From positions 15,960,443 through 16,024,442 of the forward strand of contig OY829538.1 of assembly GCA_963691705.1 (NCBI GenBank): 64,000 nucleotides of DNA. The letters run 5' to 3'. Within the stretch, counting starts at the first letter, position 1; every line of letters starts with the position of its first letter. The notes under the pieces were generated by a model, which was not told the origin of the DNA, searched no databases, and saw nothing but the letters and a program-made list of their open reading frames with translations. The stretch comes from Viola odorata. Its lineage: Eukaryota; Streptophyta; Magnoliopsida; Malpighiales; Violaceae. The position numbers and the translations under genes are program-made. Below, in pieces: positions 1-10,976 of the stretch.

Positions 1-790
1 TGGCCGCCTCTAGGTTTTGAACCTTCTCTCTAGTTTCGTTGCAAAAACGCATATACTTTCTTCCTTTCGAAATGAAGGATTTTAATTATTTTGCAATACA
101 TAATTTATTTGCTTTCAATTATAAGTATGAGTACCTAAGTTCCTCCTTCTAGTAGAGGCATTTTAAGCATGAATCTGAGTATGTATGAGACCTAATTGAT
201 CTTATTAATCTTTGAATCTGTATTTAATCAATTTTATAATAATTTCTAACGTATTTTCTATTTGATATTAGACCTGATCAATCTAAGGTTGAATAGATCA
301 CGCAACAGTCATTTTTCTTGGCCATGGATTATTGACCAAGAGGATCGAAGTACACACCTACGCGCTAGTAGAACATCCGCGAAATGGTAGGGAGAAAGGT
401 TAATTAGATCCAGTCCCGACTGACACCCGAGGATACTAGTTTGGAGTTTTCTTCCCCTAGTTGTTCATCAGCCAACTTAGTAAATTCTTTAACCAACAAG
501 GTGCTAGTTGGTTAGGCATCATCTCTAAGCGTACCTGTGATGATGTTGATACATGAGGGAAGAAGGGATCATAAGCATACCTTGATCTTATAGCAACTCT
601 GTAGATTGAAGCTGAAACCCCTGCGTCAATGGTTATATCTCACGATTCATAGCTTGTCAGCCTCTACTAGGAATTCCTCACATATTTAATCTCAATTTCT
701 AGATTTGTCGTCTTGACCAAGAGCATAATTCTTTGCCAAAATTATTATTGTTTTATTTACTTTCCAATTTTTAGTCATCCAATACAAAAC
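1..790 (+). repeat. Athila-type LTR 'Z', left part (split by MULE)
   Basis: This AT-rich, non-coding stretch is similar to the reverse complement of 12729-13795 and 14141-16617, which are LTR copies of element C. Shared landmarks include the block 'catctctaagcgtac' and the 'ctctgtagattgaagc' block, in the same order. It is therefore LTR sequence on the + strand. Its beginning lies left of the window. The LTR is interrupted at 790/791 by a Mutator-like element and resumes after 8567. No coding capacity was seen. Confidence 0.7.
780..790. repeat. Left copy of 11-bp direct repeat flanking the MULE
   Basis: CAATACAAAAC here is repeated exactly at 8568-8578. The simplest reading is a target-site duplication. 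A caution: the right inverted-repeat end contains a similar string (AATGCAAAAA), so part of this match could instead be TIR sequence. Confidence 0.5.
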
Positions 791-950
791 TTGGTACCTG
801 TACATGTATTTTTTGATTGATTTCATACCATGGGTGTATTTTGCTTTTAAAAGATACCTGTACATTAACAAAACGTCACATTTGGTACCTCGACCTCATG
901 CCGTCCAACTTTCACCATTAACTGTCCTACGTGGCATGCCGCGTCGGATG
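791..950 (+). repeat. Left terminal inverted repeat of MULE
   Basis: Starting at TTGGTACCTGTACATG, this 160-bp segment matches the reverse complement of 8394-8553 over its whole length with scattered mismatches. It ends at 'tcggatg', after which Athila-like pol sequence starts at once. Confidence 0.85.
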
Positions 951-3900
951 TGATCAGTATGGAGAACGAACAAGGTACCAAATCCTCTGACATTCTACTG
1001 GGCCGACCTTTCCTCAGGACTGCTCGTGCAAAGATAGATGTCCATGATGCCTCAATTACACTTGAATTCGATGGACAGATCATCCGTTTCAGCATGCTTG
1101 ATGCCATGCGTTTCCCTTCCGATTTTTCTAGTCTCAATTTTATTGATATTATTGACACAGATGTTGAGGAAATTGCTGACTTATTTTCTTTGGACCCTCT
1201 GCAGCTTGCCCTAGCCAATAGTGTCAACTTCAAGGAGATGAAAAATCCGGACTCCAAGTTCGTTACCCCGCCAGCTCTGAGAGAGATCGTTTCTACCTTA
1301 GAGACCACTCCTCACTCTCCTTTCAGAATGGTGGTAACCCCTCTGCCCTCTGAATATATTAAGATCCCCCCTTTCATTGTGCAAGCCCCGAACCTAGCAC
1401 TCAAGGTCTTGCCCGAGCACCTAAAGTATGCTTACCTCGGTGCCAATGAATCCTTACCGGTGATCATCTCCAGCAAACTTGATGCGGAAGAAGAAACAGC
1501 TCTAGTTACCCTACTGAAGGAATTTAAGAGAGTTATTGGATGGACAATTTCAGACATCAAGGGGTTGTCCCCAGCCCTGTACACACATCGGATACACCTA
1601 GACGATGCTAGCAAGTCAGTTCGCTAACCACATCGCCGTCTTAACCCCCCAATGATGGAGGTCGTTAAGAAGGAAATATTGAAGCTCCTCGACACTGGTG
1701 TGATCTACCCTATCTCAGACAGTACTTGGGTCAGCCCGGTCCAAGTTGTTCCAAAGAAGACAGGTATCACAATCACCACAGGACAGAATGGTGAACAGAT
1801 TCCCACGCGTATTCAGAACGGATGACGCGTTTGTATCGATTACCGTCGGTTAAGCGCTGCCACGAGGAAGGACCACTTCCCCCTGCCATTCATTGACCAG
1901 ATGCTAGAGCGCTTGGTTGGGAAGACATACTATTGCTGCCTTGATGGTTACTCAGGATTTCACCAGATACATGTTGCCCTAGACGATCAAGACAAGACCA
2001 CTTTCACCTGCCCCTTAGTACATTCACCTACAGGAGGATGCCCTTCGGTCTTTGCAACGCCCCTGCTACATTCCAGCGTTGTATGGTCAGTATCTTCTCC
2101 GAGCTTATTGAACATGGCATTGAGGTATTTATGGATGATTTCACCGTCTACGGTAACTCTTTTCTTGAATGCTTACTTACTTTATGAAAAGTTTTACAAA
2201 GATGTGTTGAAACTAACCTTGTTCTTAATTATGAGAAGTGCTACTTTATGGTAGACCAGGGACTGATTTTAGGACACATCGTTTCCTGCAAAAGAATCGA
2301 AGTGGACAAGGCAAAAATCGAGGTAATCGAGTCTCTACCATATCCTACTTGTGTACGCGAGGTATGTTCGTTTCTTGGTCATGCAGGTTTCTATAGGAGA
2401 TTCATAAAGGATTTCTCCAACATCACACAACCGATGTACCAGCTGCTACAGCGAGACGTTGAATTCATCTTCGACGAGAACTGTAAAGCCGTATTTGATC
2501 TCCTCAAACAGAAGCTCATCTCGACCCCCATCATTCGCGCACCAGATTGGACCCTTCCTTTCGAAATTATGTGACGCGAGCAATAATGCCTTGGGAGTAG
2601 TGTTGGGCCAGAAAAAAGACCGAGAGGTTTATGTCATCTAATACGCCTCCAAACTCATGGATGCTGCCCAACGAAATTACACAACTACAGAGAAGGAGCT
2701 CCTCGCTGTGGTCTTTGCCTTGGACAAATTCCGTCAGTACCTTTTGGGAACAAAAGTGACTGTCTTTTCAGACCATACCGCACTCCGCTGCCTCTTGACC
2801 AAACTGAATGCCAAACCTCGCCTTATCCGGTGGATACTTCTACTTCAGGAGTTCAACCTTGAGATCAAGGACAAGAGAGGCACTGAGAACTCCATGGCTG
2901 ATCACCTGAGCCGCCTGTCTGCCCAGACAGACGACTCGCTTCTTCCTATTTGTGACACTTTCCTTGATGAACAACTTTGTCTTGCCCGAGCCATTGAGTA
3001 CCCTTGGTTTACTGATATTGCTAATTTTTGTGCCTCAGGTCACTTGCCCGCAGACTCATCCCTGTCGGAACAAAAGCGCATCAGACGACAAGCTAGGTCT
3101 TATATGTGGGACAGCCCCTACCTTTGGAAGTTCTGCTCGGACCAAATCATTCGAAGATACGTCACCACTGATGAGGTTCCTTCCATCCTCAGTTTCTGCC
3201 ACTCTTCCATCGAAGGAGGACACTTTGCAGCCAAGAAAATAGCCATGAAATTTCTGGAAGCAGGACTCTACTGGCCCTCGATCTTCAGAGACAACTACAT
3301 ATTCTGTGTGGCTTGCCCGCGCTGCCAAAGTAAGGTAACATTGGTGCCCGGAACCAGATGCCACTCACAGGTATTCTCGCGTGTGAAATTTTTGACATTT
3401 GGGGCATTGATTTTATGGGTCCCTTCCCCAATTCATATGGAAACGTATATATCCTCTTAGCGGTTGATTACGTTTCTAAATGAGTTGAGGCTAAGGCGAC
3501 CAGGACTGATGATTCCAAAGTGGTTGCAACCTTTCTTCGCTCTCATATTTTTAGCAAGTTTGGAGCCCCGCGAGCTCTCATCAGTGACCGTGGAACCCAC
3601 TTCTGCAACCGAGTCATCAGCGGCTTGGTCAATAAGTATGGGGTCACACATCGTGTCTCCACAGCTTACCACCCGCAGACCAACTATCAGGCCGAGGTAT
3701 CTAACCACGAGATCAAGTCAATTTTGGAGAAGACGGTCAACTAGTCCCGCAAGGACTGGAGCTTGAAGCTTGACGATGCTCTTTGGGCCTATCGAACAGC
3801 GTTCAAGACTCCTATCGGCATGACCCCTTATCGAATTATCTACGGAAAACCGTGCCACTTACCCGTTGAGATCGAGCATAAAGCCTTCTGGGCCATTCGG

Positions 3901-4299
3901 AAAGCCAATTTCAACCTTGACGAAGCTGGTCAACATTGCAGATTGCAAATCGAGGAGTTAGAAGAGTTGCATGATGATGCCTACGAGAATGCCCTCATCT
4001 ACAAGGGCAAGACGAAGGCTTACCTTGACAAACTTCTCTCTCATAAATCTTTCATTGTTGGACAGAAAGTCCTGCTGTATAACTCTCGTCTGAGGTTGTT
4101 TGCAGGAAAATTGAAGTCCAAATGGACAGGCTCTTATGTTATCACAGCCGTTTATGACCATGGTGCCGTTGAAATCCGGAGTTTAGACACTGGAGTTACA
4201 TTCAAGGTCAATGGATACTGTCTCAAGGCATTCTATGAGGGGTTCAAGCCATTCGTCACTGAAGAGACGAATGTTGCTGAGCCACCTGACCAGCCCTGA
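951..4299 (+). pseudogene. Athila-type Ty3/gypsy pol remnant (PR end, RT, RNase H, integrase)
   Basis: This is a decayed polyprotein of an Athila-lineage retrotransposon. In order it shows the end of the protease region (LLGRPFLRTARAKIDVH near 990), the linker before RT, and RT blocks around 1835-1990 (CIDYRRLS, LDGYSGFHQI). The RT active-site box appears as FMDD near 2130. RNase H follows (about 2580-2920), then the HHCC integrase zinc region (about 3140-3330), part of the integrase core ([15 protein letters not shown] near 3560) and the C-terminal integrase region (3763-4299). Stop codons and frameshifts fall near 1625, 1824, 2250, 2572, 2641, 3459 and 3743, so no functional enzyme can be made. 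The 5' end is cut at the MULE inverted repeat, inside the protease. Gag and the PBS are not upstream; a gag remnant lies instead at 6966-7605, downstream of an LTR. Confidence 0.9.
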
Positions 4300-5515
4300 T
4301 ATTGGTCGCCAACGTCTAGGCCGAGACGTTAACCACGACTCTATGTGGGAGGCAACTCACGTTTCTTCCTTTTACCTTATTTTCTTTATTTTATTTTTCT
4401 TTTATTTTTTATTTTTCTTTTTATTTTTTTATATTTATTTTAATTTTTATTTCAGTTTTCTTAATTTCCACCCATTATTTTCTCCATCTCTGAATCCTTT
4501 CCTATTTTATTTTGATTTAATTCCCTTAATTTTCTCTTTTTATTTATTTTGTTCCTTCCCTTATTTATCTTTATTAATTTCCTTTTGAATTTTAAAATTC
4601 TAGATCAAGATGGTGACAGGAGCGTGACAATTGGTGATTTGCAGTTGGGATTTGATAGGCCCCAATCAGCAGCCGCCACATCCACACGTGAGCAACGGCT
4701 AGCAGCTGGCAGCCACAAAGGGAGAATCCTTTCTTCCCTTTTTCTCTTCACATTCCCACTTTCCTTCCATCTTCTCTCTTGCTTTTCGACCTTTCCTACT
4801 CCCACACAAACTCTGCAACTCCTTCCATGGCACGATCAAAGAAATCCGCCGCCCGCCTTAACGCTACCCCCAGTCGTCAATCGTAGGACGCTCCATCAGC
4901 GACTCCCGCCGTCACTCCTCTTGTAACCACCGTTCCTGCCACCGCTGGTACACCGCCAGCGGCCACTACCAAACCCAAAACACCCAAGACACCCAAAACA
5001 CTCTCCATCAGCGCTCTCTGTCTTGCCCGCGCCACTACCACCAGGGAGACTTTCTCACCAACTTGCTTTTTTTTTCAGCTAAGAAACTTCTATCCTTCTC
5101 TCTCTCTCTTTTGAACCCCCTTCTTCAAATATCTTATCTTGCTTTACCCTTGCAAAGTTTATATGATCATATGATTACCCATGCGTGTGTTCTCCGTACT
5201 CGGGTCACTAATGCAAATTTAGTTTTGTGCATGATCATTCGCATTGATGAGTGTAAACACCTAATTCTGTTTCTGAGCGTGAGTGATAAATACTTTATCT
5301 TGCGAGGATTGCTTGCAGCAGGTTGATGTAGGAAAGCTACTCCTCTGGTTTCATTATTCCTTTGGAGTAGTGCAGAGTTCATCTAGGCTGGAGGGTGGCG
5401 TACTGCTTGGTCGAGGGGTAAGTGGTGGCATAAGTAACTCTGTGTGTTGTGGATTGAGGTTGTGTGTTCCAAACAAGGTGATGCTTTCTGATTTTAATGC
5501 TCGAGGGCGAGCATC
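4300..5515 (+). other. 3' internal region of the Athila-like element, largely non-coding
   Basis: After pol comes the block 'gtgggaggcaactcac', which I also see downstream of gag in element H (51580). A T-rich tract of about 230 bp follows (4360-4590), then a possible remnant of an env-position ORF (4827-5053), then untranslatable sequence up to the polypurine tract. I see no other gene. Confidence 0.6.
4827..5053 (+). pseudogene. Possible N-terminal remnant of an env-position ORF
   Basis: An ATG at 4827 opens a basic N-terminus (MARSKKSAARLNATPS) followed by an in-frame TAG and then a Thr/Pro/Ala-rich stretch with repeated KTPKTP. Athila elements carry an extra ORF between pol and the 3' LTR, so the position fits. 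The similarity is too short to prove this, and the frame is lost after about 75 codons. Confidence 0.35.
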
Positions 5516-5531
5516 AGGGTAGTGTGGGGAT
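5516..5531 (+). other. Polypurine tract before the Athila-like LTR
   Basis: The purine-rich string 'agggtagtgtgggga' lies immediately before the LTR start TGTTTGATAG. It would prime plus-strand DNA synthesis. The same layout (agggcagtgtgggg then LTR) occurs in element B near 10962. Confidence 0.7.
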
Positions 5532-6911
5532 GTTTGATAGAGCATTTTATGTCCATAATTCTTCTCTCTTTTGTATGCCTTTTTAGATCATTATGCTACT
5601 TATGTTGCTGTGTTTATTCACTTTTTACAGATCTGGGCTAATTAAGAGGAAAATACAAAAAGGAACGCTTTCTATCATTTTCTGGAAAGATTTGAGCAGA
5701 TAGGCCGTGCAACTGGACATTCGCGGAAGGCAGCAGTGTCCTAGCAAGGAAAGGAAACAAGCACGGAAAAGGAAAATATCGGATCCGCTCATTTATTGCT
5801 CCAGGACTCCCAATCGCAGTAGAAGTCCTATGAGGAGTTTAATTCCAATCGAATTAGGAGTTTTATTTTGTAATCAACTATAAATACTTTTAGTAATTAG
5901 GTTTTCTTCTCTCTTCTCTCCCCTACCCCGCTAGACTTTAGCGCCACCACTGCCTTCGGCACCCTTGCTTTTCTCTTCAATAAACCGCAGCAGTTGCTCC
6001 GGCCGGTAATTAATAAGATTTCTTCTTCATCTCCTCTTCTATTTTAGTTATGCAATTTATTTATTTAATTGTTTTATTATTAATATGTGCGGCTAAATCT
6101 TCCTGTTCTTGGTAAGAGTGGATTGAAGGTTGCAAGGAAAGCCGTGAGGTCAATCTGTACCTCATAAATCTCGGGTTAATATCTTTCTTGTTCAATAATT
6201 AATTGTCAATTTACCTAGGGTAATTACCAGCTTGATCAACTAGTAATTGAACTAGAGTTTTACGATCGTCTCTATTGTTATACCTAACGCGAAGCTGCAG
6301 GGTAAAGCAGATAACCATACTGGAGGCGATCGGAAACCTGATCTCTCTCAGTTGGATTGAACAAGTCGTTATGGTAGAGCCTCAAGCGTACCGAGTGTCT
6401 CGCCCTAGACGTATCTTACCTCTTCTTCATGGGCATCCGAGTGTTGCCCCCATAAGCGTACCTTGGGGGACGGCGGACTGTCAAGGTTACTCCATAAGCG
6501 TACCTTGGGGTAGCTTCTATTACGAAGGTAAGCAGGGGACCTAAGCGTACCTGGTCCCCATAGTGCGTCTATCAGCTCGGGGTAGACAATGCTTGCACCA
6601 ATGACCGGCTGACCATAACTGCAACCGAATACAGACTCTTACTGGGAACCTTGTCTCTATTGATTTCTTATTACTTCTATCTCCCTTTACTACTAGTTGT
6701 CATTACTTTCGTAGTTAATAATTAGATTAATCAAACAACCATTCAAAACCCCCTTTTTGTTACTTGTTACTTGGATTACTTAGTTTGTCAGATTGAATTG
6801 AGTGTTGATCCCTTAATCCCTGTGTTCGATCCTGTTACCATTATACACAGTTTGCTATGCACATTGACTGCAGGTTTTATTATTATTTTTGACGGATTCG
6901 ACAACCGATCA
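5532..6911 (+). repeat. Athila-type LTR, 1,380 bp, inside the MULE
   Basis: It begins TGTTTGATAGAGC after a polypurine tract and ends GACAACCGATCA just before a primer-binding site. A TATA box (tataaata, about 5880-5887) and a polyadenylation signal (AATAAA, 5979-5984) lie inside in the expected order. The unit 'ataagcgtaccttggggnn' is repeated near 6452 and 6493. Only one LTR is present: it follows pol and precedes gag, so it serves as the 3' LTR of one and the 5' LTR of the other. Confidence 0.85.
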
Positions 6912-6916
6912 AATTT

Positions 6917-6934
6917 TGGCGCCGTTGCCAGGGA
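6917..6934 (+). other. Primer-binding site, tRNA-Asp type
   Basis: TGGCGCCGTTGCCAGGGA lies five bases after the LTR end. From knowledge of the family, Athila elements use a site complementary to the 3' end of tRNA-Asp (TGGCGCCGTTGCCGGGG...). This copy differs by one base. Confidence 0.8.
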
Positions 6935-6965
6935 TTAACGCAATTGACGCTCTTTTCTTTTTTGT

Positions 6966-7605
6966 ATGACCAGATCTTCCAACGCAACTCTACTACCCTT
7001 TGATCCAGAAATCCGGAGAACATAACGACTAGCTCGCAAACTTGCTAAGCAACATCAATCTGCAGCTCCTACACCGAATCCATCTGAACCCCCCTGATAA
7101 CTTGGAACCTCCTGTCTACATCGATCAGCTTGATCGAGACATTGAAGACAACCTACACCCCGAACAACCTGCTATAGCTGACGAAGGTGATGGTAGGGAT
7201 GGCGAAGTTATCGTCAATCCCTGCATCTCAGACCTGAATGCTACCATGGAGACCATAGCTGGATGTATCGCGTGGCCTACTGTTGCTCACGACTGGATTA
7301 TCAAATCCTCCATTCTCCACTATTTGCCCAAGTTCCATGGCATCCCCAAGGAGAGTGCACTTCGACATCTCCAGCAACTCCATACTGTCTACGAAGCTCT
7401 AAAACCGGCGCTAGTGGATATCAATCAGGCTAAGCTTAGAGCGTTCATGTGGTCACTTGAAGATGACACTCGTAACTGGTTCTATGATCTACCCGCCCTA
7501 TCCATTACTAGCTTGGCCGATATGTTCAAGGCGTTCACAGAAAAATACTACCCCACTTCTATGGCCAAAGTAACCAAGAAACAGTTGGTTTCCATCATGC
7601 AATAA
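6966..7605 (+). pseudogene. Ty3/gypsy gag remnant, truncated
   Basis: The gag start follows the PBS by about 30 bases (MTRSSNATLLPFDPEI...). The first frame stops at TAA within 20 codons. Reading resumes in another frame from about 7042 for roughly 185 codons. That part contains a Retrotrans_gag-like capsid segment, with landmarks LPKFHGIP, KLRAFMWSLEDDTRNWFYDLP and FTEKYYPTS. It ends abruptly at 7605, where MULE-type sequence begins; the rest of gag and the start of pol are missing. Confidence 0.8.
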
Positions 7606-8393
7606 TAAATTAACAATCCATAGAGTTCTCAAGAAAATGTAGATCTGTTTAGAACCCCTGTTTTTGCCTGGGTTTGTAAAAGATGGATCAGATTCTATCC
7701 CCTCTTTTTTGTTCAATTGTAAAAAATAATTTTAAATTATAAAACTAACAAAAAAATAATATAATCCAAAAATAAAACTCACCATTTAAAAAAAATCATG
7801 GATCCAAACCATATTCATCACAAAATTCTAATATACCTCTTCCGCAATTAGAAATAACAGACACTCATAAAATCATCCTCCGTCAAAATTAAATCAAAAC
7901 CCTCGCCAAACACCATCAAAACCATCGCAGACCACAAATCCAAACCACCATCAAAACCATCGCAGACCACAAATCCACCTCCCACAAAAAAACCAAACAC
8001 CAAGAAACCCCAAATCCAAACACCAAACCCCTACTGCTTGGCCCGGTCGAGAAATAAGAAAGAAAAGAGAGGAAGAGTGAGGCATGCGGCAAGGAGGAAA
8101 AAAAAGAAAGAAAAGAAAAAGAGGGCTGCAGCAGCCAAAGAGAGGAAAGAAAGAAAAGGGAAAATAGAAAAAGAGAGAGTGAGTTCGTGGAAGAAAAGAA
8201 AGAAAAAGAAAGAAAAGAAAAATAAATCTCCAAATGAACGACGCGTCGCTCGTTTTAATGAGCTGAGATGCCAGTCACGCATCATTGATGCGTCGTTTTA
8301 AGCCCGATTGGAAACCCAATTATCCGACCCGCGGGAAAGAAATGGGTCGGGTCTATCCTACGTGGCACGCCACGTCAGATACTTCTGACGTGG
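7606..8393. other. MULE right arm, non-coding
   Basis: This AT- and A-rich stretch contains a 34-bp tandem duplication (about 7913-7980, 'catcgcagaccacaaatcc') and a GA-rich tract (8040-8230). It also has a 15-bp perfect inverted repeat CTATCCTACGTGGCA / TGCCACGTAGGATAG (8353-8367 and 8408-8422). Long frames across the GA-rich tract are low-complexity and not convincing genes. Confidence 0.5.
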
Positions 8394-8553
8394 CATCCGA
8401 TGTAGTGTGCCACGTAGGATAGTTAACGGTGAAAGTTGGACCACCTGAGGTCGAGGTACCAAATGTGACGTTTTGTTAATGTACAGGTATCTTTTAAAAG
8501 CAAAAAACACCTGAGGTATGAAATCAATCAAAAAATGCATGTACAGGTACCAA
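8394..8553 (-). repeat. Right terminal inverted repeat of MULE
   Basis: Reverse complement of 791-950, ending GGTACCAA at 8553. Fourteen further bases (8554-8567) separate it from the flanking 11-bp repeat. Confidence 0.85.
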
Positions 8554-8567
8554 TTTTTGCATTATCG

Positions 8568-8740
8568 CAATACAAAACCCTAATTTCACTTAAGTGTTGT
8601 CACTGGTCCATACAAGCACGCACAAAGTCATACCATAATTCCCTGTGGATCGAACCTCTTGCATGTTATCTATAATTAATCTGTGTTTAGTAGCAAGTTG
8701 TAATTTATATTGATTTTTGATGAATTCGACACCCAGTCAA
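8568..8740 (+). repeat. Athila-type LTR 'Z', right part
   Basis: This continues the LTR interrupted at 790. It holds the block 'ctgtggatcgaacctcttgc' and ends 'gaattcgacacccagtca', the same LTR end seen in elements A, B and C. The expected PBS does not follow. Instead a truncated LTR of element B starts at about 8741, so a deletion or recombination joined the two. Confidence 0.7.
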
Positions 8741-9811
8741 TGGGGTTAGACGAATGCTTTGAATTTCAATTCAAACCATAGAATCAGATTAGGGGATTTG
8801 TTATTTGATTTGATTTGATTTGGTTGGTAATTTAGAATTTAAATTTAGATTCAAATTATAATTTTTAAACTAGGATTTGTTAGAGGATTTTAAGGGAGAA
8901 AAAACACTATAAATACTCTCCCTCACTTTCCCTAGGAAGACACTCATTTTTTGGAGTAAGAATAATTTTTCAGTTTCTCAATTCATCTATTCTTTTCCAA
9001 TTTTCTCTCTATCTTCATTACCGTTTTTATTATATTTTTCTTTAGCTAAGTAAATCGTTCCTGGTAAAGATTTCAGGGTTTCATAATTCTAGTATTGTGA
9101 TGTCTAAATGAGCTTTATTAATCCTAAACTTCGCATTTCTTATCTTTTTGGTTTCTTATCAATTGACTATTATTTAATTAAAGCCTGCTCAACTTGAGTT
9201 TTTTATCTGAGTAATTATCGCTTTCCCTAATGACTTTGGAAGCTACATTGTTAATAGGGATCTATAGGCAACTAATTTGTGGCTAGCCGGGACACAATTA
9301 GGAAAAGAGAAGAATTAGGTTTATAGGGGCGAGGTGTCTCTCCACTAGGTCTAGGGAAGGTCTCTTCATCTTTCTATTAACCACTTGGTTAAATTCTATA
9401 AGTGAACCTTAGAATTGCTAGGGAGGTTAGGATGCTTAATAGAGTGTCTCTTTGAGTTACTTAAGTAGGAGGAGAGTAGGAAGTCTAAGTGAACCAAACT
9501 TCTATAGCCTCTCTGTGATGTCCAGTTTTAATATCTTTGCGCCAATGATCAATACATGAGAATTATGACCTTGAGTATATCTTTACTGGTAACTTCTTTA
9601 TCATCTGATCTTATTTATTATTTATTTGTTTACTATTTCATTTGCATTATGTTTTGTCAAATAGTTTTCATAAAACCCCCATTTAATTGGTTTTTACCGT
9701 TTCATCTGGTCTTCGTCTTATTTTAAACTTATCTATTCTTTGTGGATCGAACCTCTTACCATTGCAGTTAATGATAAGTTGTATATATTTTTTACGGATG
9801 TCTTGGGTAAT
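8741..9811 (+). repeat. Element B, first LTR copy, truncated at its 5' end
   Basis: It is similar over about 1,050 bp to 11330-12400. Both copies carry the TATA box (8908-8915) and the 'gatttgatttg' block. The first ~360 bp of the LTR are missing at the junction with LTR Z. At the 3' end a degenerate PBS-like string (attttggccgtttggttg, about 9812-9830) replaces the expected site. Confidence 0.8.
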
Positions 9812-10961
9812 TTTGGCCGTTTGGTTGTACGTTTGTTGATTCTAACTTAAGGTATTGTGCTGCAGGTTTAGCTACGGATCCGCCACCACCCACTACCTGC
9901 TGACCCCCAAGTTCCATCTTTCCTTTTCTATTATTCTTCTTTTTATTTTTATTTTTAATATTTTCTTTTGTCTTTTTACCAAACTCACACATTAGCGACG
10001 ATGCGTCCTTTAAGTGTGTGTGTGTGGGGGGGGAGGGGGGTATTTAGGATTTTTGTGTTTCACAGTGTCAGTGTTTCAATTTTTTTTATTGTGTGTGGAT
10101 TTTCTACATGATTTTTCTTTTCTTTTTCTGTGTTTCTAGGTAGTTATGCATGACTGTATGTTTTGTTTTTCAAATAAGACCCAGAAGTTAGATTCAGTCA
10201 TAGGTTTCACCATTAGAAATATAATTTGATACTTGTCTCATTAAATCCACACTTTAGTACCAAGGGAGTAAATGACCTTAACATGATCAATGCTTAAAAG
10301 GCATATATCCTAATGCACTTAGAACATTACTCATCCTTTTAGTATCATGACAACCTAGCTTAGTATTTGAAATATAATTGTAGACTTAAATATCATTGTT
10401 TTGCCCTGCATAAATTGACTGCCTGTTCTTCATTTCAGTTGCATTCATTTCAACTGTAAATGAACATATTTTTGCCTTGAAATAGTTATCATGACAGTAG
10501 AGCAAAAAGAAAAAGTTCTAGGAGTTGGTGTGCCCAAAAAGAACAAACGCTACTCTTAAAAGAAAACAGAAGAACTGTCTGCAATGCAAAATAAAGAAAT
10601 TTTTTTTGGCGAGGCTAAAGAAATCATGAATAAATCCTGCCATGATCATAAATTGTAGTAAAGTTCAGATTGCATGGTTTGTATGCATACTTGTATGAGA
10701 ACAAGCAGTCTAAATTGTTCAAGTCTTAGCAGTGGTGTTTGTTCCTTCAAATATTTCTTAAAATGCATAGTTAGATGTCATTATGCCATTTGGATGAGAG
10801 ATTTTTAGGGTATTGATTGGTCCTTGATAGTTTGACATGGATTTGGTGATAGAAGTGTCTAGGTAATTCTAATGGTGAGATACTTGATTAAATAAAAATT
10901 ATGGGTTTCTGATTTTTGTGTTTGTTTATTTTTGTGATGGAAATGCTTAAGGGTAAGCATT
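9812..10961 (+). other. Element B internal remnant, non-coding
   Basis: About 1.15 kb without coding frames. It contains a GT/G-rich tract (10011-10040), which resembles the 'aagtgtgggg' block usually found upstream of the 3' LTR in Athila-type elements. It also has a segment near 10790-10890 similar to the reverse complement of 16740-16820 in element C. Gag and pol have been lost. Confidence 0.6.
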
Positions 10962-10976
10962 AGGGCAGTGTGGGGG
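10962..10976 (+). other. Polypurine tract of element B
   Basis: The string agggcagtgtgggg directly precedes the second LTR, parallel to the tract at 5516-5531. Confidence 0.6.

Larger units (their letters stand above)
791..8567. mobile_element. Mutator-like (MULE-type) element carrying Athila-derived sequence
   Basis: The element is bounded by long terminal inverted repeats of about 160 bp (791-950 and 8394-8553), a length typical of Mutator-like elements. It has no transposase reading frame, so it would be non-autonomous. The 11-bp direct repeat CAATACAAAAC flanks it (780-790 and 8568-8578); Mutator elements usually make 8-11-bp duplications. The right end carries 14 extra bases (8554-8567) between inverted repeat and flank, so the exact boundary is uncertain. 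The interior is mostly Athila-like pol, LTR and gag sequence (951-7605) plus a MULE-like right arm (7606-8393). The insertion site is inside the LTR 'Z'. The superfamily call is inferred from TIR length, TSD length and subterminal sequence. Confidence 0.65.

Noticed and set aside
4211..4588. 125-codon frame rich in Phe/Tyr/Leu
   Set aside because: It is produced by the T-rich tract after pol, in a shifted frame.
7916..8301. Frames on both strands across the GA-rich MULE arm
   Set aside because: Low-complexity Lys/Arg/Glu or Ser/Phe/Leu runs produced by purine/pyrimidine bias.
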